Below are positions 8,633 to 16,510 of a DNA stretch of 60,868 bases, one piece after another. The number at the start of each line of letters is the position of its first letter. The stretch's first letter is position 1. Source of the stretch: an uncultured Oscillospiraceae bacterium (GTDB taxonomy: Bacteria; Bacillota; Clostridia; Oscillospirales; Ruminococcaceae). The stretch spans positions 1 to 60,868 of the forward strand of contig CAJULF010000014.1 of assembly GCA_910587135.1 (NCBI GenBank). The letters are read 5' to 3'. The notes under the pieces are model-generated. The model was not told the origin of the DNA. It did no database searches and saw only the letters and a list, made by a program, of their open reading frames with translations. Both the position numbers and the translations under genes were made by a program.

Positions 8633-9965
8633 ATTCTCTTGCCTCCTTGATATTCTTGGAAATTTCGTTCATGTTCTGAGTTAGCCTGGTTGTATGGATA
8701 CCGAGCCGATATTTCGTTCCGTTTTCTTCGATAGTGTCGTGGGCTATGGTTAGGAAACATCGCGCCCTCAGCACATCAAATATACAGTGGGGCATTTCCT
8801 TAAACGCCTCGCAGACTGCCTGCAAAGCTGTCGGATAAAAGTCCGGCGGCTTTTCTTCTGATTCTATATGGTCATTGATTTCCTGTTTGAATAGGTCTAT
8901 CACGTCAATCAATGTATCAAACTCTGGTAAATCCTCCGGCAGTTCCTCTGCCCATTTTTCGAGAGCGTCATGCGCCCAGCCTTTGGACATAAGCTCCATA
9001 AGAGCCTGATGACTGTCATATGCTTTTTTCAGTCTCGGTCGGCTTTTCATACCATCCCTGATCCGGCGGCGGTCATACTCGCTTTGCAGGTGTTTGTCCT
9101 GGATGGTTAGAACCGCATCCCTAAATTTGACCGGGAACCACTTCCCATCCTCATGGATAATTTCGAGCATTGCATTCCGCGCATATCGCAGGATGCATTC
9201 ATCCGTCACGACCAGTTTTGCGCTGGGGAGAGTGGTCGCCGCCGCACTGCGGATGCTGTCAACAGGATCAATATAGACGGTATCGATCTTGTTTGCATCC
9301 AAAGTGCGCAAAAAGGTTACCACGGTCTCTTCTGAGGAATCCTCAAGGATATCGATGCAGTACACGCCATCATCTCGCAAGGCAAAGACGACAGGATGCG
9401 CCTCACGGAAAAAGATAGCCTCCATTATACCAAGTTTCTTCGGCGTGCTGACGGGGAGCAACAACGACTCTCTGTATTGAATCCGCCTGCGCATGATGGG
9501 ACCAATTGAGGCAGTCGACGCCGGAACGCCGAAATAATTGCACACCTTCTTATAAGAGAAGCGAAATGTTCCATCCGCCAGAGCATCCGACAGGCGATTG
9601 GTATATCTGCATCCCTTATCTCCGAATTCGATAGGCTCCGGAAACACGCTGTTGTTGCATCCGTCGCAACGAAGATAGGTCTGGTAGAAAGTCAGGTCGA
9701 ACACCTTGAAGCCCTGTTCCTCGCCTTCCTCGGCAGGAGTCTCGTTCCACAATATATCTTTAAACGTCCGTTTCACGACTTTGGAGCATCTCGTTTTCAT
9801 AGAGCCGCAAGCAGGACAAGCCAATTTTTCGTCCGAGAAGTAACGCTTGTGGACGGTATAGTAATGGCTCTCCGTGCTAGTTTTCAGCGCAAGCAGATCG
9901 GCAATGCCGAGAGCTTTGGTCATAGAATCGGACACATCTTTTTCTTTGTATCGTTTCTTGCCCAA
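8622..9965 (-). CDS. ISL3-transposase-like protein, first gene of the restriction operon
   Basis: 447 residues from a TTG start behind GGGAGGG. Layout follows ISL3 transposases: a zinc ribbon (C50-x-x-C53 and C100-x-x-C103), a helix-turn-helix after RYTNRLSDAL, then an RNase H-like domain. In active ISL3 enzymes the first catalytic Asp sits in LGIDE; here the box is LGIME, with Met at position 181. D233 (YIDPVDS) and D255 (VTDECILRYARNAM) match later conserved positions. No ISL3-type inverted repeats were found around it. It overlaps hsdM by 11 bases and shares its promoter, so it looks like a domesticated DNA-binding protein serving the operon. A regulatory role is inference. Confidence 0.75.
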   Translation of the reverse strand: MGKKRYKEKDVSDSMTKALGIADLLALKTSTESHYYTVHKRYFSDEKLACPACGSMKTRCSKVVKRTFKDILWNETPAEEGEEQGFKVFDLTFYQTYLRCDGCNNSVFPEPIEFGDKGCRYTNRLSDALADGTFRFSYKKVCNYFGVPASTASIGPIMRRRIQYRESLLLPVSTPKKLGIMEAIFFREAHPVVFALRDDGVYCIDILEDSSEETVVTFLRTLDANKIDTVYIDPVDSIRSAAATTLPSAKLVVTDECILRYARNAMLEIIHEDGKWFPVKFRDAVLTIQDKHLQSEYDRRRIRDGMKSRPRLKKAYDSHQALMELMSKGWAHDALEKWAEELPEDLPEFDTLIDVIDLFKQEINDHIESEEKPPDFYPTALQAVCEAFKEMPHCIFDVLRARCFLTIAHDTIEENGTKYRLGIHTTRLTQNMNEISKNIKEAREYGL

Positions 9966-9997
9966 GGTCGCACCCTCCCATTTTAAAGCTATACTTT

Positions 9998-10026
9998 ATT
10001 ATACCACCAAAAATTGAATATGTCAA
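9998..10026 (-). promoter_or_regulatory. Promoter of the leftward restriction operon
   Basis: On the minus strand TTGACA (10021-10026) and TATAAT (9998-10003) are 17 bases apart, a consensus sigma-A promoter. The TTG start of the first gene lies about 35 bases downstream. It faces away from the rightward promoter at 10069-10097, forming a divergent control region of the kind that usually holds a phage lysis-lysogeny switch. Confidence 0.85.
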
Positions 10027-10068
10027 TACTTTTTTTATTCTTTGCCACCAAATTCTAAACACAAAAAT

Positions 10069-10097
10069 TTTACTTTTAATGAAATATCTGATATAAT
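10069..10097 (+). promoter_or_regulatory. Rightward promoter facing away from the restriction operon
   Basis: TTTACT at 10069-10074, 17 bases, then a perfect TATAAT at 10092-10097. It would give a transcript starting near 10104, just ahead of the small gene at 10132. Confidence 0.65.
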
Positions 10098-10131
10098 AGA
10101 AGCATCAGAAATGACCGTTTGGTCGAAAGGG

Positions 10132-10362
10132 GTGATCGCTACGGAAAAAAGATTTAGAGAGATCAGAAACAGCGACAATCGGCTGCTTTGCGTGGTAAAT
10201 GACAGCACAGGGGAAGTTGAGACACGGGGTCCACACCATTCGTCCTACATCTTCAACATTCCCATTGGTGGAACATTCACTGTCGTTCGAGATAATCTCA
10301 AATCGCTGGTAACAAGAACCACCACAACTTTTACTGTGGAAAACTACGCAATTGATGTTTAA
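10132..10362 (+). CDS. Small hypothetical protein beside the divergent promoters
   Basis: The frame ends in a stop at 10360-10362 and codes for about 76 residues. A GTG at 10132 is one start choice, but the sequence AAAGGGGTGATC just before it is almost a perfect anti-16S match and is best spaced for the ACG at 10141; an ATG at 10111 would be nearly leaderless. The product is rich in Thr/Val/Arg, has no membrane segment and matches no family I can name. A strong terminator follows. It is the only gene on this transcript, so a regulatory role is possible. Confidence 0.45.
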   Translation: MIATEKRFREIRNSDNRLLCVVNDSTGEVETRGPHHSSYIFNIPIGGTFTVVRDNLKSLVTRTTTTFTVENYAIDV

Positions 10363-10404
10363 CTTGATGAAAAAATAATAGGCAAATCGATAGAGCTGCG
10401 TGAC

Positions 10405-10456
10405 GGCCGTAAAACAGTTACCCGTTAAGGGGTATGCTGTTTTGCGGCCTTTTTTC
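10405..10456 (+). terminator. Strong rho-independent terminator
   Basis: GGCCGTAAAACAG (10405-10417) pairs almost perfectly with CTGTTTTGCGGCC (10437-10449), followed by seven T. It ends the short transcript from the 10069 promoter. Confidence 0.9.
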
Positions 10457-10716
10457 TTTATATCATACTTGGTAATAAGCATTTTATGCTTTTACATAAA
10501 TTGCGAGAATTCCCTCGCAATCAATTAAATATCTAATAGCCTGAGATGCATTAAGGGCAAACGGATACGAAAAATGGATTGCTTCATTGTGTTGAAGTAC
10601 CTAGTTTCAGTACCCTTACCTTTTTGCGCTCATTTTTAGGCTTTAGGGGTTGTGGTGCTGATTAACAGCCCCATTTTTTTGTTTTGCTCTTTCTGCGCAG
10701 GCAGAAAGGACAAGCT
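10457..10716. other. Non-coding leader before the early operon
   Basis: No gene longer than about 30 codons fits here. The stretch contains a small hairpin around an EcoRI-like GAATTC (TTGCGAG/CTCGCAA near 10500-10520) and a terminator-like hairpin at 10646-10680 (GGGGTTGT/ACAGCCCC then seven T) directly before the sigma-like gene. A terminator in front of an early operon could be an antitermination point; no antiterminator was identified. Confidence 0.5.
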
Positions 10717-11205
10717 ATGTCAAACAATGAAACAACTGCAAAAGAGTACTACATCGAGGTCAAGGGAGAGAAAATCCCGGTGACTGAAGAAGTCTATCGG
10801 GCGTATTACCGTCCGGTGTGGGCGGAGCACAAACGGGAGGAGCGCAGGAGAAAATGTCGCCTTCCGAATGGAACGCGTTGCAACAAAAAGTGCAGCGAGT
10901 GTACGATGATGAAAAACGGCAGCGACTTATCCTTGGATAGTCTTGATGAGGATATAGGGTTTGAGCCGCAAAGCGATTATGATGTTGCAGGTATCTTTGA
11001 AAAACAAGAACTCCTTCAAAGATTACATACGGTTCTTGATGAGCTTGAGGACATCGATCGTGAGATAGTAAAACTTAGGTACTATGAATCCAAAAGTGAA
11101 CGCGAGATCGCATCAATTGTCGGTTTCAAAAGTCACAAATCGGTTTCAAAGCGCTTGAATAAAGCACTTGCTTTTCTTCGTGATAAGCTGAAAGATTTTA
11201 TTTGA
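10717..11205 (+). CDS. Sigma-70-like regulator with Cys cluster
   Basis: 162 residues from the ATG at 10717, preceded by GAAAGGAC. The N-terminal half has a basic stretch and a Cys cluster (RCNKKCSECTM). The C-terminal 70 residues form a sigma-70 region 4 helix-turn-helix (LDELEDIDREIVKLRY, then SEREIASIVGFKSHKSVSKR). Proteins of this layout are common in Firmicutes prophages and integrative elements and are thought to direct element transcription; region 2 is absent, so it is not a complete sigma factor. It opens the early operon. Confidence 0.75.
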   Translation: MSNNETTAKEYYIEVKGEKIPVTEEVYRAYYRPVWAEHKREERRRKCRLPNGTRCNKKCSECTMMKNGSDLSLDSLDEDIGFEPQSDYDVAGIFEKQELLQRLHTVLDELEDIDREIVKLRYYESKSEREIASIVGFKSHKSVSKRLNKALAFLRDKLKDFI

Positions 11206-11231
11206 TTTTTTGGTAATCTCAGTCCCCATCG

Positions 11232-11274
11232 GAGTGGAAGTTGTCCTAGGTATTATAGAGGGCAAGTTCCACTC
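11232..11274 (+). other. Long hairpin between the sigma-like gene and the next small gene
   Basis: GAGTGGAAGTTGTCC (11232-11246) and GGGCAAGTTCCACTC (11260-11274) can form a 15-pair stem with two imperfect pairs. It ends 11 bases before an AGGTGATAAGG ribosome binding site and lacks a T run, so it is more likely an RNA-stability or translation-control structure than a terminator. Confidence 0.5.
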
Positions 11275-11292
11275 GGAATGGAGGTGATAAGG

Positions 11293-11451
11293 ATGCAGAA
11301 GACAACTGAAAAGCAACTTGATGAGGAACTTAGCGATACATTGATTGCAATTAGTGTTATTGCCAAGAGGATCGCTCGAAAGCTGCATACGAAGAATAGT
11401 AAAGGAGGAAAAACTGATGTCAAAGATGAGCGAACTGTCGGCAGTGCTTGA
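11293..11451 (+). CDS. Small phage protein, 52 residues
   Basis: ATG behind GGAGGTGATAAGG, a strong ribosome binding site. The product starts MQKTTEKQLDEEL and has an amphipathic helix followed by a very basic tail (KRIARKLHTKNSKGGK). It overlaps the next gene by 35 bases in another frame. Small basic proteins at this place, just ahead of the DUF2800/DUF2815 pair, are common in related prophages. Function unknown. Confidence 0.65.
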   Translation: MQKTTEKQLDEELSDTLIAISVIAKRIARKLHTKNSKGGKTDVKDERTVGSA

Positions 11452-11722
11452 CGCTCTCATCGAGTGCGGCAACAAGCTGACGCAAACAGCGGAGGAACTC
11501 CGCAGCTTTTATTGCACGAATGAGCCTACGCAGAAGTCCGAGGAGACTGTCCCGCAGAAGTCGGTCTCGCTTGAGGATGTAAGAGCTGTTCTCGCCGAAA
11601 AATCCCGCGTGGGAAAAACAGCGGCGGTCAAGGAACTGCTCCGCAAGCATGGTGCGGACAAGCTTTCGGATATCACCCCGAGCGAGTTCGCGGCACTTCT
11701 TGAGGAAGCGGAGGTGCTGTGA
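11417..11722 (+). CDS. Small phage replication-region protein (annotated 'rrp5'-like in related phages)
   Basis: 101 residues starting MSKMSEL behind AAAGGAGG. The N-terminal half is helical; the C-terminal half contains VSLEDVRAVLAEKSRVGKTAAVKELLRKHGADKLSDI, two helix-turn-helix-like segments quoted here as positions 56-90 rather than as a motif. Databases often give such proteins the misleading name rRNA biogenesis protein rrp5. Its stop overlaps the start of the DUF2800 gene (TGATG), so the two are co-translated. It probably works with the DUF2800/DUF2815 pair; the role is unknown. Confidence 0.6.
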   Translation: MSKMSELSAVLDALIECGNKLTQTAEELRSFYCTNEPTQKSEETVPQKSVSLEDVRAVLAEKSRVGKTAAVKELLRKHGADKLSDITPSEFAALLEEAEVL

Positions 11723-12852
11723 TGCCGCCTACCAATCACTCAATGCTTTCAGCGTCCTCGGCGGCGCGGTGGATGGCTTGTCCGCCGTCTGCAAAGCTGA
11801 ACGCAAAATCGGAGGATACGTGCAGCGACTTTGCCCGTGAAGGCACTTGCGCTCACGAACTCTGCGAGTATAAAGTTCGTAAAATGCTCGGAGAGGACGT
11901 TAAAAACCCTGCCGAGAACCTCGACTTTTACAACAGCGAAATGGAGGAATGTTCAGAGAATTACGTGCTGTATATTTCCGAAATACTCGCAGAGGTCAAG
12001 AAAAAATGCAGTGATCCAATCACGCTTGTAGAACAGCGTCTGGACTTTTCAAAGTTCGTCCCGGAAGGTTTCGGCACTGGCGACTGCGTTATTGTAGCCG
12101 ATGATGTCTTGCACATTGTCGACTTTAAATATGGAAAAGGCATAGAAGTTTCAGCGGAGGATAATCCGCAAATGAAACTGTACGCTCTTGGAGCATTGGA
12201 ACTGTTCGACAGCCTTTACGACATCAAGAAAGTCTCGATGAGCATTTTCCAACCGCGCCTGAACAACATCAGCAAATTCGAGATCGACAAGGCGGCACTT
12301 CTCGATTGGGCAGAAAACACACTTAAACCCATAGCTGAACTCGCTGCAAAGGGCGAAGGTGGATTCAAGGCGGGTGAGCATTGTCGTTTCTGTAAAGTCA
12401 AGGCAACGTGCCGCAAACGAGCCGAGTACAATCTGGAGCTTGCAAAGTATGAATTCGTTGTTCCCGATACACTTGAACCCATCGAGATCGCCGCAATACT
12501 TTCTAAGGCAGACGAACTCGCATCTTGGGTGAATGATGTTAAAGAATACGCTCTGCAACAGGCTTTAAGCGGTGTGGAATATGACGGTTTCAAGGTGGTT
12601 GAGGGACGTTCCGTGCGGAAGTACAAGGACGAAAAAGCGGTTGCTGAAACAGTCGCGAAAGCAGGATTTGACCCGTTTGAAAAAAACGTTCTCGGCATAA
12701 CCGCGATGACGAAACTTCTCGGCAAAGCAAAGTTTGAGGAACTGCTCGGAGGGCTTATCACAAAACCCCAAGGCAAACCAACTCTTGTACCTGTTTCAGA
12801 CAAAAGAGCCGCACTCAACACGGCGGCAGACGATTTTAAGGAGGATGTTTAA
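11722..12852 (+). CDS. DUF2800 protein, RecB/Cas4-like PD-(D/E)XK nuclease
   Basis: 376 residues. The N-terminus (HSMLSASSAARWMACPPSAK) and the GTCAHELCEY segment are hallmarks of DUF2800. The central part has GTGDCVIVADD and HIVDFKYGKG, where the Asp and Lys fit the PD-(D/E)XK nuclease core. Near residue 224 is a Cys cluster (HCRFCKVKATCRKRAEYN) resembling the iron-sulfur site of Cas4/AddB-type nucleases. Such genes sit in phage recombination-replication cassettes next to DUF2815, as here. Likely a DNA end-processing exonuclease for phage recombination. Confidence 0.8.
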   Translation: MPPTNHSMLSASSAARWMACPPSAKLNAKSEDTCSDFAREGTCAHELCEYKVRKMLGEDVKNPAENLDFYNSEMEECSENYVLYISEILAEVKKKCSDPITLVEQRLDFSKFVPEGFGTGDCVIVADDVLHIVDFKYGKGIEVSAEDNPQMKLYALGALELFDSLYDIKKVSMSIFQPRLNNISKFEIDKAALLDWAENTLKPIAELAAKGEGGFKAGEHCRFCKVKATCRKRAEYNLELAKYEFVVPDTLEPIEIAAILSKADELASWVNDVKEYALQQALSGVEYDGFKVVEGRSVRKYKDEKAVAETVAKAGFDPFEKNVLGITAMTKLLGKAKFEELLGGLITKPQGKPTLVPVSDKRAALNTAADDFKEDV

Positions 12853-12853
12853 T

Positions 12854-13417
12854 ATGGCAAGAATCACATTACCGACAAAAGTAGTAACCGGCAAAGACAC
12901 TCGTTGGAGTTACTGTAACGCATGGGAGCCTAAATCCATTAACGGCGGCACTCCTAAATATAGTGTGAGCCTTATAATTCCCAAGACGGACACGGTGACG
13001 GTCGAAAAGATAAAAGCGGCAATTCAGGCGGCTTATGAGGAGGGTGCAAGTAAACTCAAGGGCAACGGCAAGTCTGTACCCGCACTCTCGGCTATCAAAA
13101 CACCGCTCCGTGACGGTGATTTGGAGCGTCCCGATGATGCCGCTTACGCTAACAGCTATTTCGTCAATGCAAATTCTGCGACTGCTCCCGGCATCGTAGA
13201 CGCTAACTGTCAGCCCATTATTGACCGCTCCGAAGTTTACAGCGGTGTGTACGGCAGAGCAAGCATTAACTTTTACGCTTTTAATTCAAACGGTAATAAA
13301 GGAATTGCCTGTGGGTTAAATAATCTGCAAAAGATCCGCGATGGTGAACCGCTTGGCGGCAAGTCGAGAGCCGAGGACGACTTTGCGGACGATGATGACG
13401 ATGATTTCCTTTCGTGA
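12854..13417 (+). CDS. DUF2815 protein, probable single-strand DNA-binding or annealing protein
   Basis: 187 residues from the ATG one base after the preceding stop region. It ends in an acidic tail (six Asp in DDDDDD before FLS), as in many single-strand DNA-binding proteins. Its neighbour DUF2800 nuclease and the downstream polymerase form the usual phage recombination/replication set. The family name is firm; the binding role is inferred from tail and context. Confidence 0.78.
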   Translation: MARITLPTKVVTGKDTRWSYCNAWEPKSINGGTPKYSVSLIIPKTDTVTVEKIKAAIQAAYEEGASKLKGNGKSVPALSAIKTPLRDGDLERPDDAAYANSYFVNANSATAPGIVDANCQPIIDRSEVYSGVYGRASINFYAFNSNGNKGIACGLNNLQKIRDGEPLGGKSRAEDDFADDDDDDFLS

Positions 13418-13429
13418 GGTGACTTTGAA

Positions 13430-13561
13430 ATGACGGAAATTCAAACTTTTATGCTGTCGATTAGTTTCGGCTTTGCAGTCGGGCATTTTGCGGGTGACCT
13501 CATATCTATCGTGTTTATGATTATTGATGCAGTCAAGGCAAAGCATCGCAACAGGCAGTAA
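13430..13561 (+). CDS. Small membrane protein, 43 residues
   Basis: ATG behind TGAGGTGA. One hydrophobic helix spans roughly residues 8-34 (FMLSISFGFAVGHFAGDL onward), followed by a basic end (KAKHRNRQ), which predicts an inner-membrane anchor with a cytoplasmic tail. It sits in the early operon between the DUF2815 and antirepressor genes. No family recognised. Confidence 0.55.
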   Translation: MTEIQTFMLSISFGFAVGHFAGDLISIVFMIIDAVKAKHRNRQ

Positions 13562-13614
13562 CTTAACATTCGATGGGTGGGCGGGAGGTTTATTCTTTAT
13601 GGAGGTATTTTATT

Positions 13615-14391
13615 ATGGATATTACGATTTTCAAGAACAGCGAATTTGGCGAAGTGCGAACATTCGAGGAAAACGGCAAGGTGCTGTTCTGTGCGCTGGA
13701 CATTGCAAAGGCACTCGGTTATGCAAACCCGGCAAAGGCGGTCATTGACCATTGCAAAGGGGTTACCGTTTTGGAAACCCCTACTAACGGCGGTACTCAA
13801 TCGGTGAAATACATCACCGAGGGCAGCGTTTACAGGCTTATCACGCACAGCAAACTACCCTCTGCGGAGAAATTCGAGAGCTGGGTTTTCGATGAAGTTC
13901 TACCGATAATTCGCCGTCACGGAATGTATGCAAAAGACGAACTGCTCAATAATCCCGATCTTATGATTGCGGCTCTTACAGAACTGAAAGCAGAGCGCGA
14001 AAAGGCAAAGCAACTGGCTGAAACGGTAGCTGTACAAAATCAGCAGATAGTCGAAATGAAACCGAAAGCAAGCTATTATGACGTTGTGCTGAATTGTTCC
14101 GATTTGGTGGCAATTTCCGTTATTGCAAAGGATTACGGCTGGAGTGCAAAGCGATTAAATCAGTATCTTCACGAGTGCGGTGTGCAGTACAAGCAAGGCA
14201 ATATATGGCTTCTCTATCAGCAGTATGCTGAGTTGGGCTACACAAGTACCAAAACGCACAGCTATCCCGGTAATGACGGCACGATTCACACCAAAGTGCA
14301 TACCTACTGGACGCAGAGCGGCAGACTTTTCATTTACGATTTGTTGAAAGCGGACGGCATTTTGCCGCTGATTGAAAGTAAGGCGGCATAA
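13615..14391 (+). CDS. Phage antirepressor (BRO-N and KilA-C domains)
   Basis: 258 residues. The N-terminal BRO domain shows FCALDIAKALGYANPAKAV and ends in LPIIRRHGMY. A charged coiled-coil linker follows, then a C-terminal KilA-C/ANT domain (ISVIAKDYGWSAKRLNQYL, LFIYDLLKADG). Such proteins counter prophage repressors or regulate early phage genes by binding DNA. It is transcribed with the replication genes rather than beside a repressor, and no repressor was found in the element. Confidence 0.88.
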   Translation: MDITIFKNSEFGEVRTFEENGKVLFCALDIAKALGYANPAKAVIDHCKGVTVLETPTNGGTQSVKYITEGSVYRLITHSKLPSAEKFESWVFDEVLPIIRRHGMYAKDELLNNPDLMIAALTELKAEREKAKQLAETVAVQNQQIVEMKPKASYYDVVLNCSDLVAISVIAKDYGWSAKRLNQYLHECGVQYKQGNIWLLYQQYAELGYTSTKTHSYPGNDGTIHTKVHTYWTQSGRLFIYDLLKADGILPLIESKAA

Positions 14392-14462
14392 TATAACTTT
14401 AAGTCGGGTGGGTGGGCGAATGACCGCAAAGCGGTCACTCTGGTTTACGAAAGGCGGTTATT

Positions 14463-16454
14463 ATGCGAAAAATCAGCATTGATATTGAAACATACAGTGA
14501 TGTTGACTTGAAGAAGTGCGGTGTTTACAAATATGTCGAAAGTCCGAATTTTGCTGTTCTGCTGTTCGGTTATTCGATTGACGAGGGTGCGGTACAAGTT
14601 GTGGATTTGGCAAATGGAGAAAAGATTCCCGATGAGGTCCTCGCGGCTTTGGAAGATGAAAATGTCATAAAATGGGCATATAACGCAAACTTTGAAAGAG
14701 TGTGCTTATCGAGATTCCTCGGATATCCAGCGGGCAAATATCTCTCGCCTGTTGGTTGGAAATGCTCGAAAATATGGGCGGCTTATTTGGGATTGCCGCA
14801 GACTTTGAAAGCTGTCGGCGCGGCATTGGACTTGGAAAATCAAAAGTTTGATGAGGGCAAGGCTCTTATTCGGCTGTTTTCTGTGCCAAACAAGAACGGA
14901 GAGCGCACAAAACCCGAAAGCTATCCCGAAAAGTGGTTGCTCTTCAAAAAATACAACAAGCGTGATGTTGAGGTCGAAATGGCAATACAGAGCCGTTTGG
15001 CGAAGTTTCCCGTGCCGGATTTTGTTTGGGAAGAATATCATCTTGACCAGACAATAAATGACCGTGGGATTGCGCTCGATATGCGACTTGTCGAGAACGC
15101 AATAGCGTTTGACGAACGCTCCAAAGTCGAGTTGTCGGCAAAATTGCGGGAGCTTACAAATCTTGAAAATCCCAACAGCGTAATGCAAATGAAAAAGTGG
15201 CTTGCCGACAACGGTCTTGAAGTGGATTCGCTCGGTAAAAAAGAAGTTGCCGAAATGCTGAAAACGGCTCCCGTACAGCTCGCAGAGGTGCTTGAACTTC
15301 GTCAGCAGTTATCGAAATCAAGTGTGAAGAAATACCAAGCAATGCAAAATGCGGTCTGCTCGGACGGCAGAGCGAGAGGAATGTTTCAATTCTACGGTGC
15401 GAACCGCACGGGACGTTTTTCGGGGAAATTGGTACAATTGCAAAATCTCCCTCAAAACCACATATCCGATTTGGAACAGGCGCGAGAGCTTGTCAAGAGC
15501 GGAGATTTTGAAACCGCAAAACTGCTCTATGACAACATTCCGCAAGTCTTATCGGAACTTATCCGCACAGCATTTGTGCCGCATGACGGAATGAAATTCA
15601 TGGTGTCGGACTTCTCCGCTATCGAGGCGAGAGTTATTGCGTGGCTTGCCGGAGAGAATTGGCGCACCGAGGTTTTCAAAAACGGCGGAGATATTTATTG
15701 CGCGTCGGCAAGTCAGATGTTCAAAGTGCCTGTTGAAAAGCACGGTATTAACGGACATTTAAGGCAGAAAGGCAAGATCGCGGAGTTGGCACTCGGTTAC
15801 GGCGGCTCTGTCGGTGCGTTAAAGGCTATGGGCGCGCTTGAAATGGGTCTGCAAGAGGACGAGTTGAAACCGCTTGTTGATAGTTGGAGATCCGCCAATC
15901 CGCATATAGTTCAGCTTTGGTGGGATGTGGATAAAGCGGTCAAGCAGACTGTCAAAGAACACTCTCGCACAGAAACGCACGGAATAAAATTCATCTATCA
16001 GAGCGGATTTTTGTTTATCGAGTTGCCGTCAAAGCGCAGACTTGCCTACGTCAAGCCGCGTATCGGAGAGAACATCCTTGGCGGCGAGAGCGTGACGTAT
16101 ATGGGAATCGGATTGAATAAAAAATGGGAGCGTTTGGAAAGCTACGGTCCAAAGTTTGTGGAAAATATCGTACAAGCTATAAGCCGGGATATTCTTTGTT
16201 ATGCTATGCGAACGCTGTCTTATTGCAATATTGTCGGTCATGTTCACGATGAGCTTATTATCGAGTGTAGCCTGTCGCCTTTGGTCGGCGGCGTCCTTGC
16301 CGCCGACTTTGTTGCGACTGCGCCGACTTCCTGTCGGCGCCGCGATGTATCTCTGAACGCAATTTGTGAGCAGATGAGCAGAACTCCGCCGTGGGCGAAA
16401 GGATTGTTGCTTAGGGCAGACGGGTATGAATGCGAATTTTACAAAAAAGATTAA
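14463..16454 (+). CDS. Phage DNA polymerase, family A
   Basis: 663 residues. The N-terminal 3'-5' exonuclease begins SIDIETYSD with D7 and E9. The polymerase core has motif A at D383 (DFSAIEARV), motif B near QKGKIAELALGYGG and motif C at H595-D596-E597. The C-terminus (SRTPPWAKGLLLRADGYE) is typical of this phage subfamily. Unusually, about 25 extra residues stand between IIEC and DVSLNAIC (about 603-627), encoded by a GC-rich palindromic insert. It should replicate the phage genome with the nearby primase-helicase. Confidence 0.92.
   Translation: MRKISIDIETYSDVDLKKCGVYKYVESPNFAVLLFGYSIDEGAVQVVDLANGEKIPDEVLAALEDENVIKWAYNANFERVCLSRFLGYPAGKYLSPVGWKCSKIWAAYLGLPQTLKAVGAALDLENQKFDEGKALIRLFSVPNKNGERTKPESYPEKWLLFKKYNKRDVEVEMAIQSRLAKFPVPDFVWEEYHLDQTINDRGIALDMRLVENAIAFDERSKVELSAKLRELTNLENPNSVMQMKKWLADNGLEVDSLGKKEVAEMLKTAPVQLAEVLELRQQLSKSSVKKYQAMQNAVCSDGRARGMFQFYGANRTGRFSGKLVQLQNLPQNHISDLEQARELVKSGDFETAKLLYDNIPQVLSELIRTAFVPHDGMKFMVSDFSAIEARVIAWLAGENWRTEVFKNGGDIYCASASQMFKVPVEKHGINGHLRQKGKIAELALGYGGSVGALKAMGALEMGLQEDELKPLVDSWRSANPHIVQLWWDVDKAVKQTVKEHSRTETHGIKFIYQSGFLFIELPSKRRLAYVKPRIGENILGGESVTYMGIGLNKKWERLESYGPKFVENIVQAISRDILCYAMRTLSYCNIVGHVHDELIIECSLSPLVGGVLAADFVATAPTSCRRRDVSLNAICEQMSRTPPWAKGLLLRADGYECEFYKKD
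16269..16343 (+). repeat. In-frame palindromic insert inside the DNA polymerase gene
   Basis: Two perfect hairpins stand in a row: GTCGGCGGC/GCCGCCGAC (16284-16292, 16299-16307) and GCGCCGAC/GTCGGCGC (16320-16327, 16333-16340). Both share the GTCGGCG unit. The insert is a multiple of three, has no stop in the polymerase frame, and adds residues that family members lack just after motif C. It resembles protein-coding palindromic elements described in Rickettsia, but it is not one I can name. The exact borders are estimated to within a few bases. Confidence 0.6.
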
Positions 16455-16510
16455 ACATTTCGCCCAAAGCATTAAAAAATGTCCAGATAGTATTATGAGG
16501 AGGAAATTTT

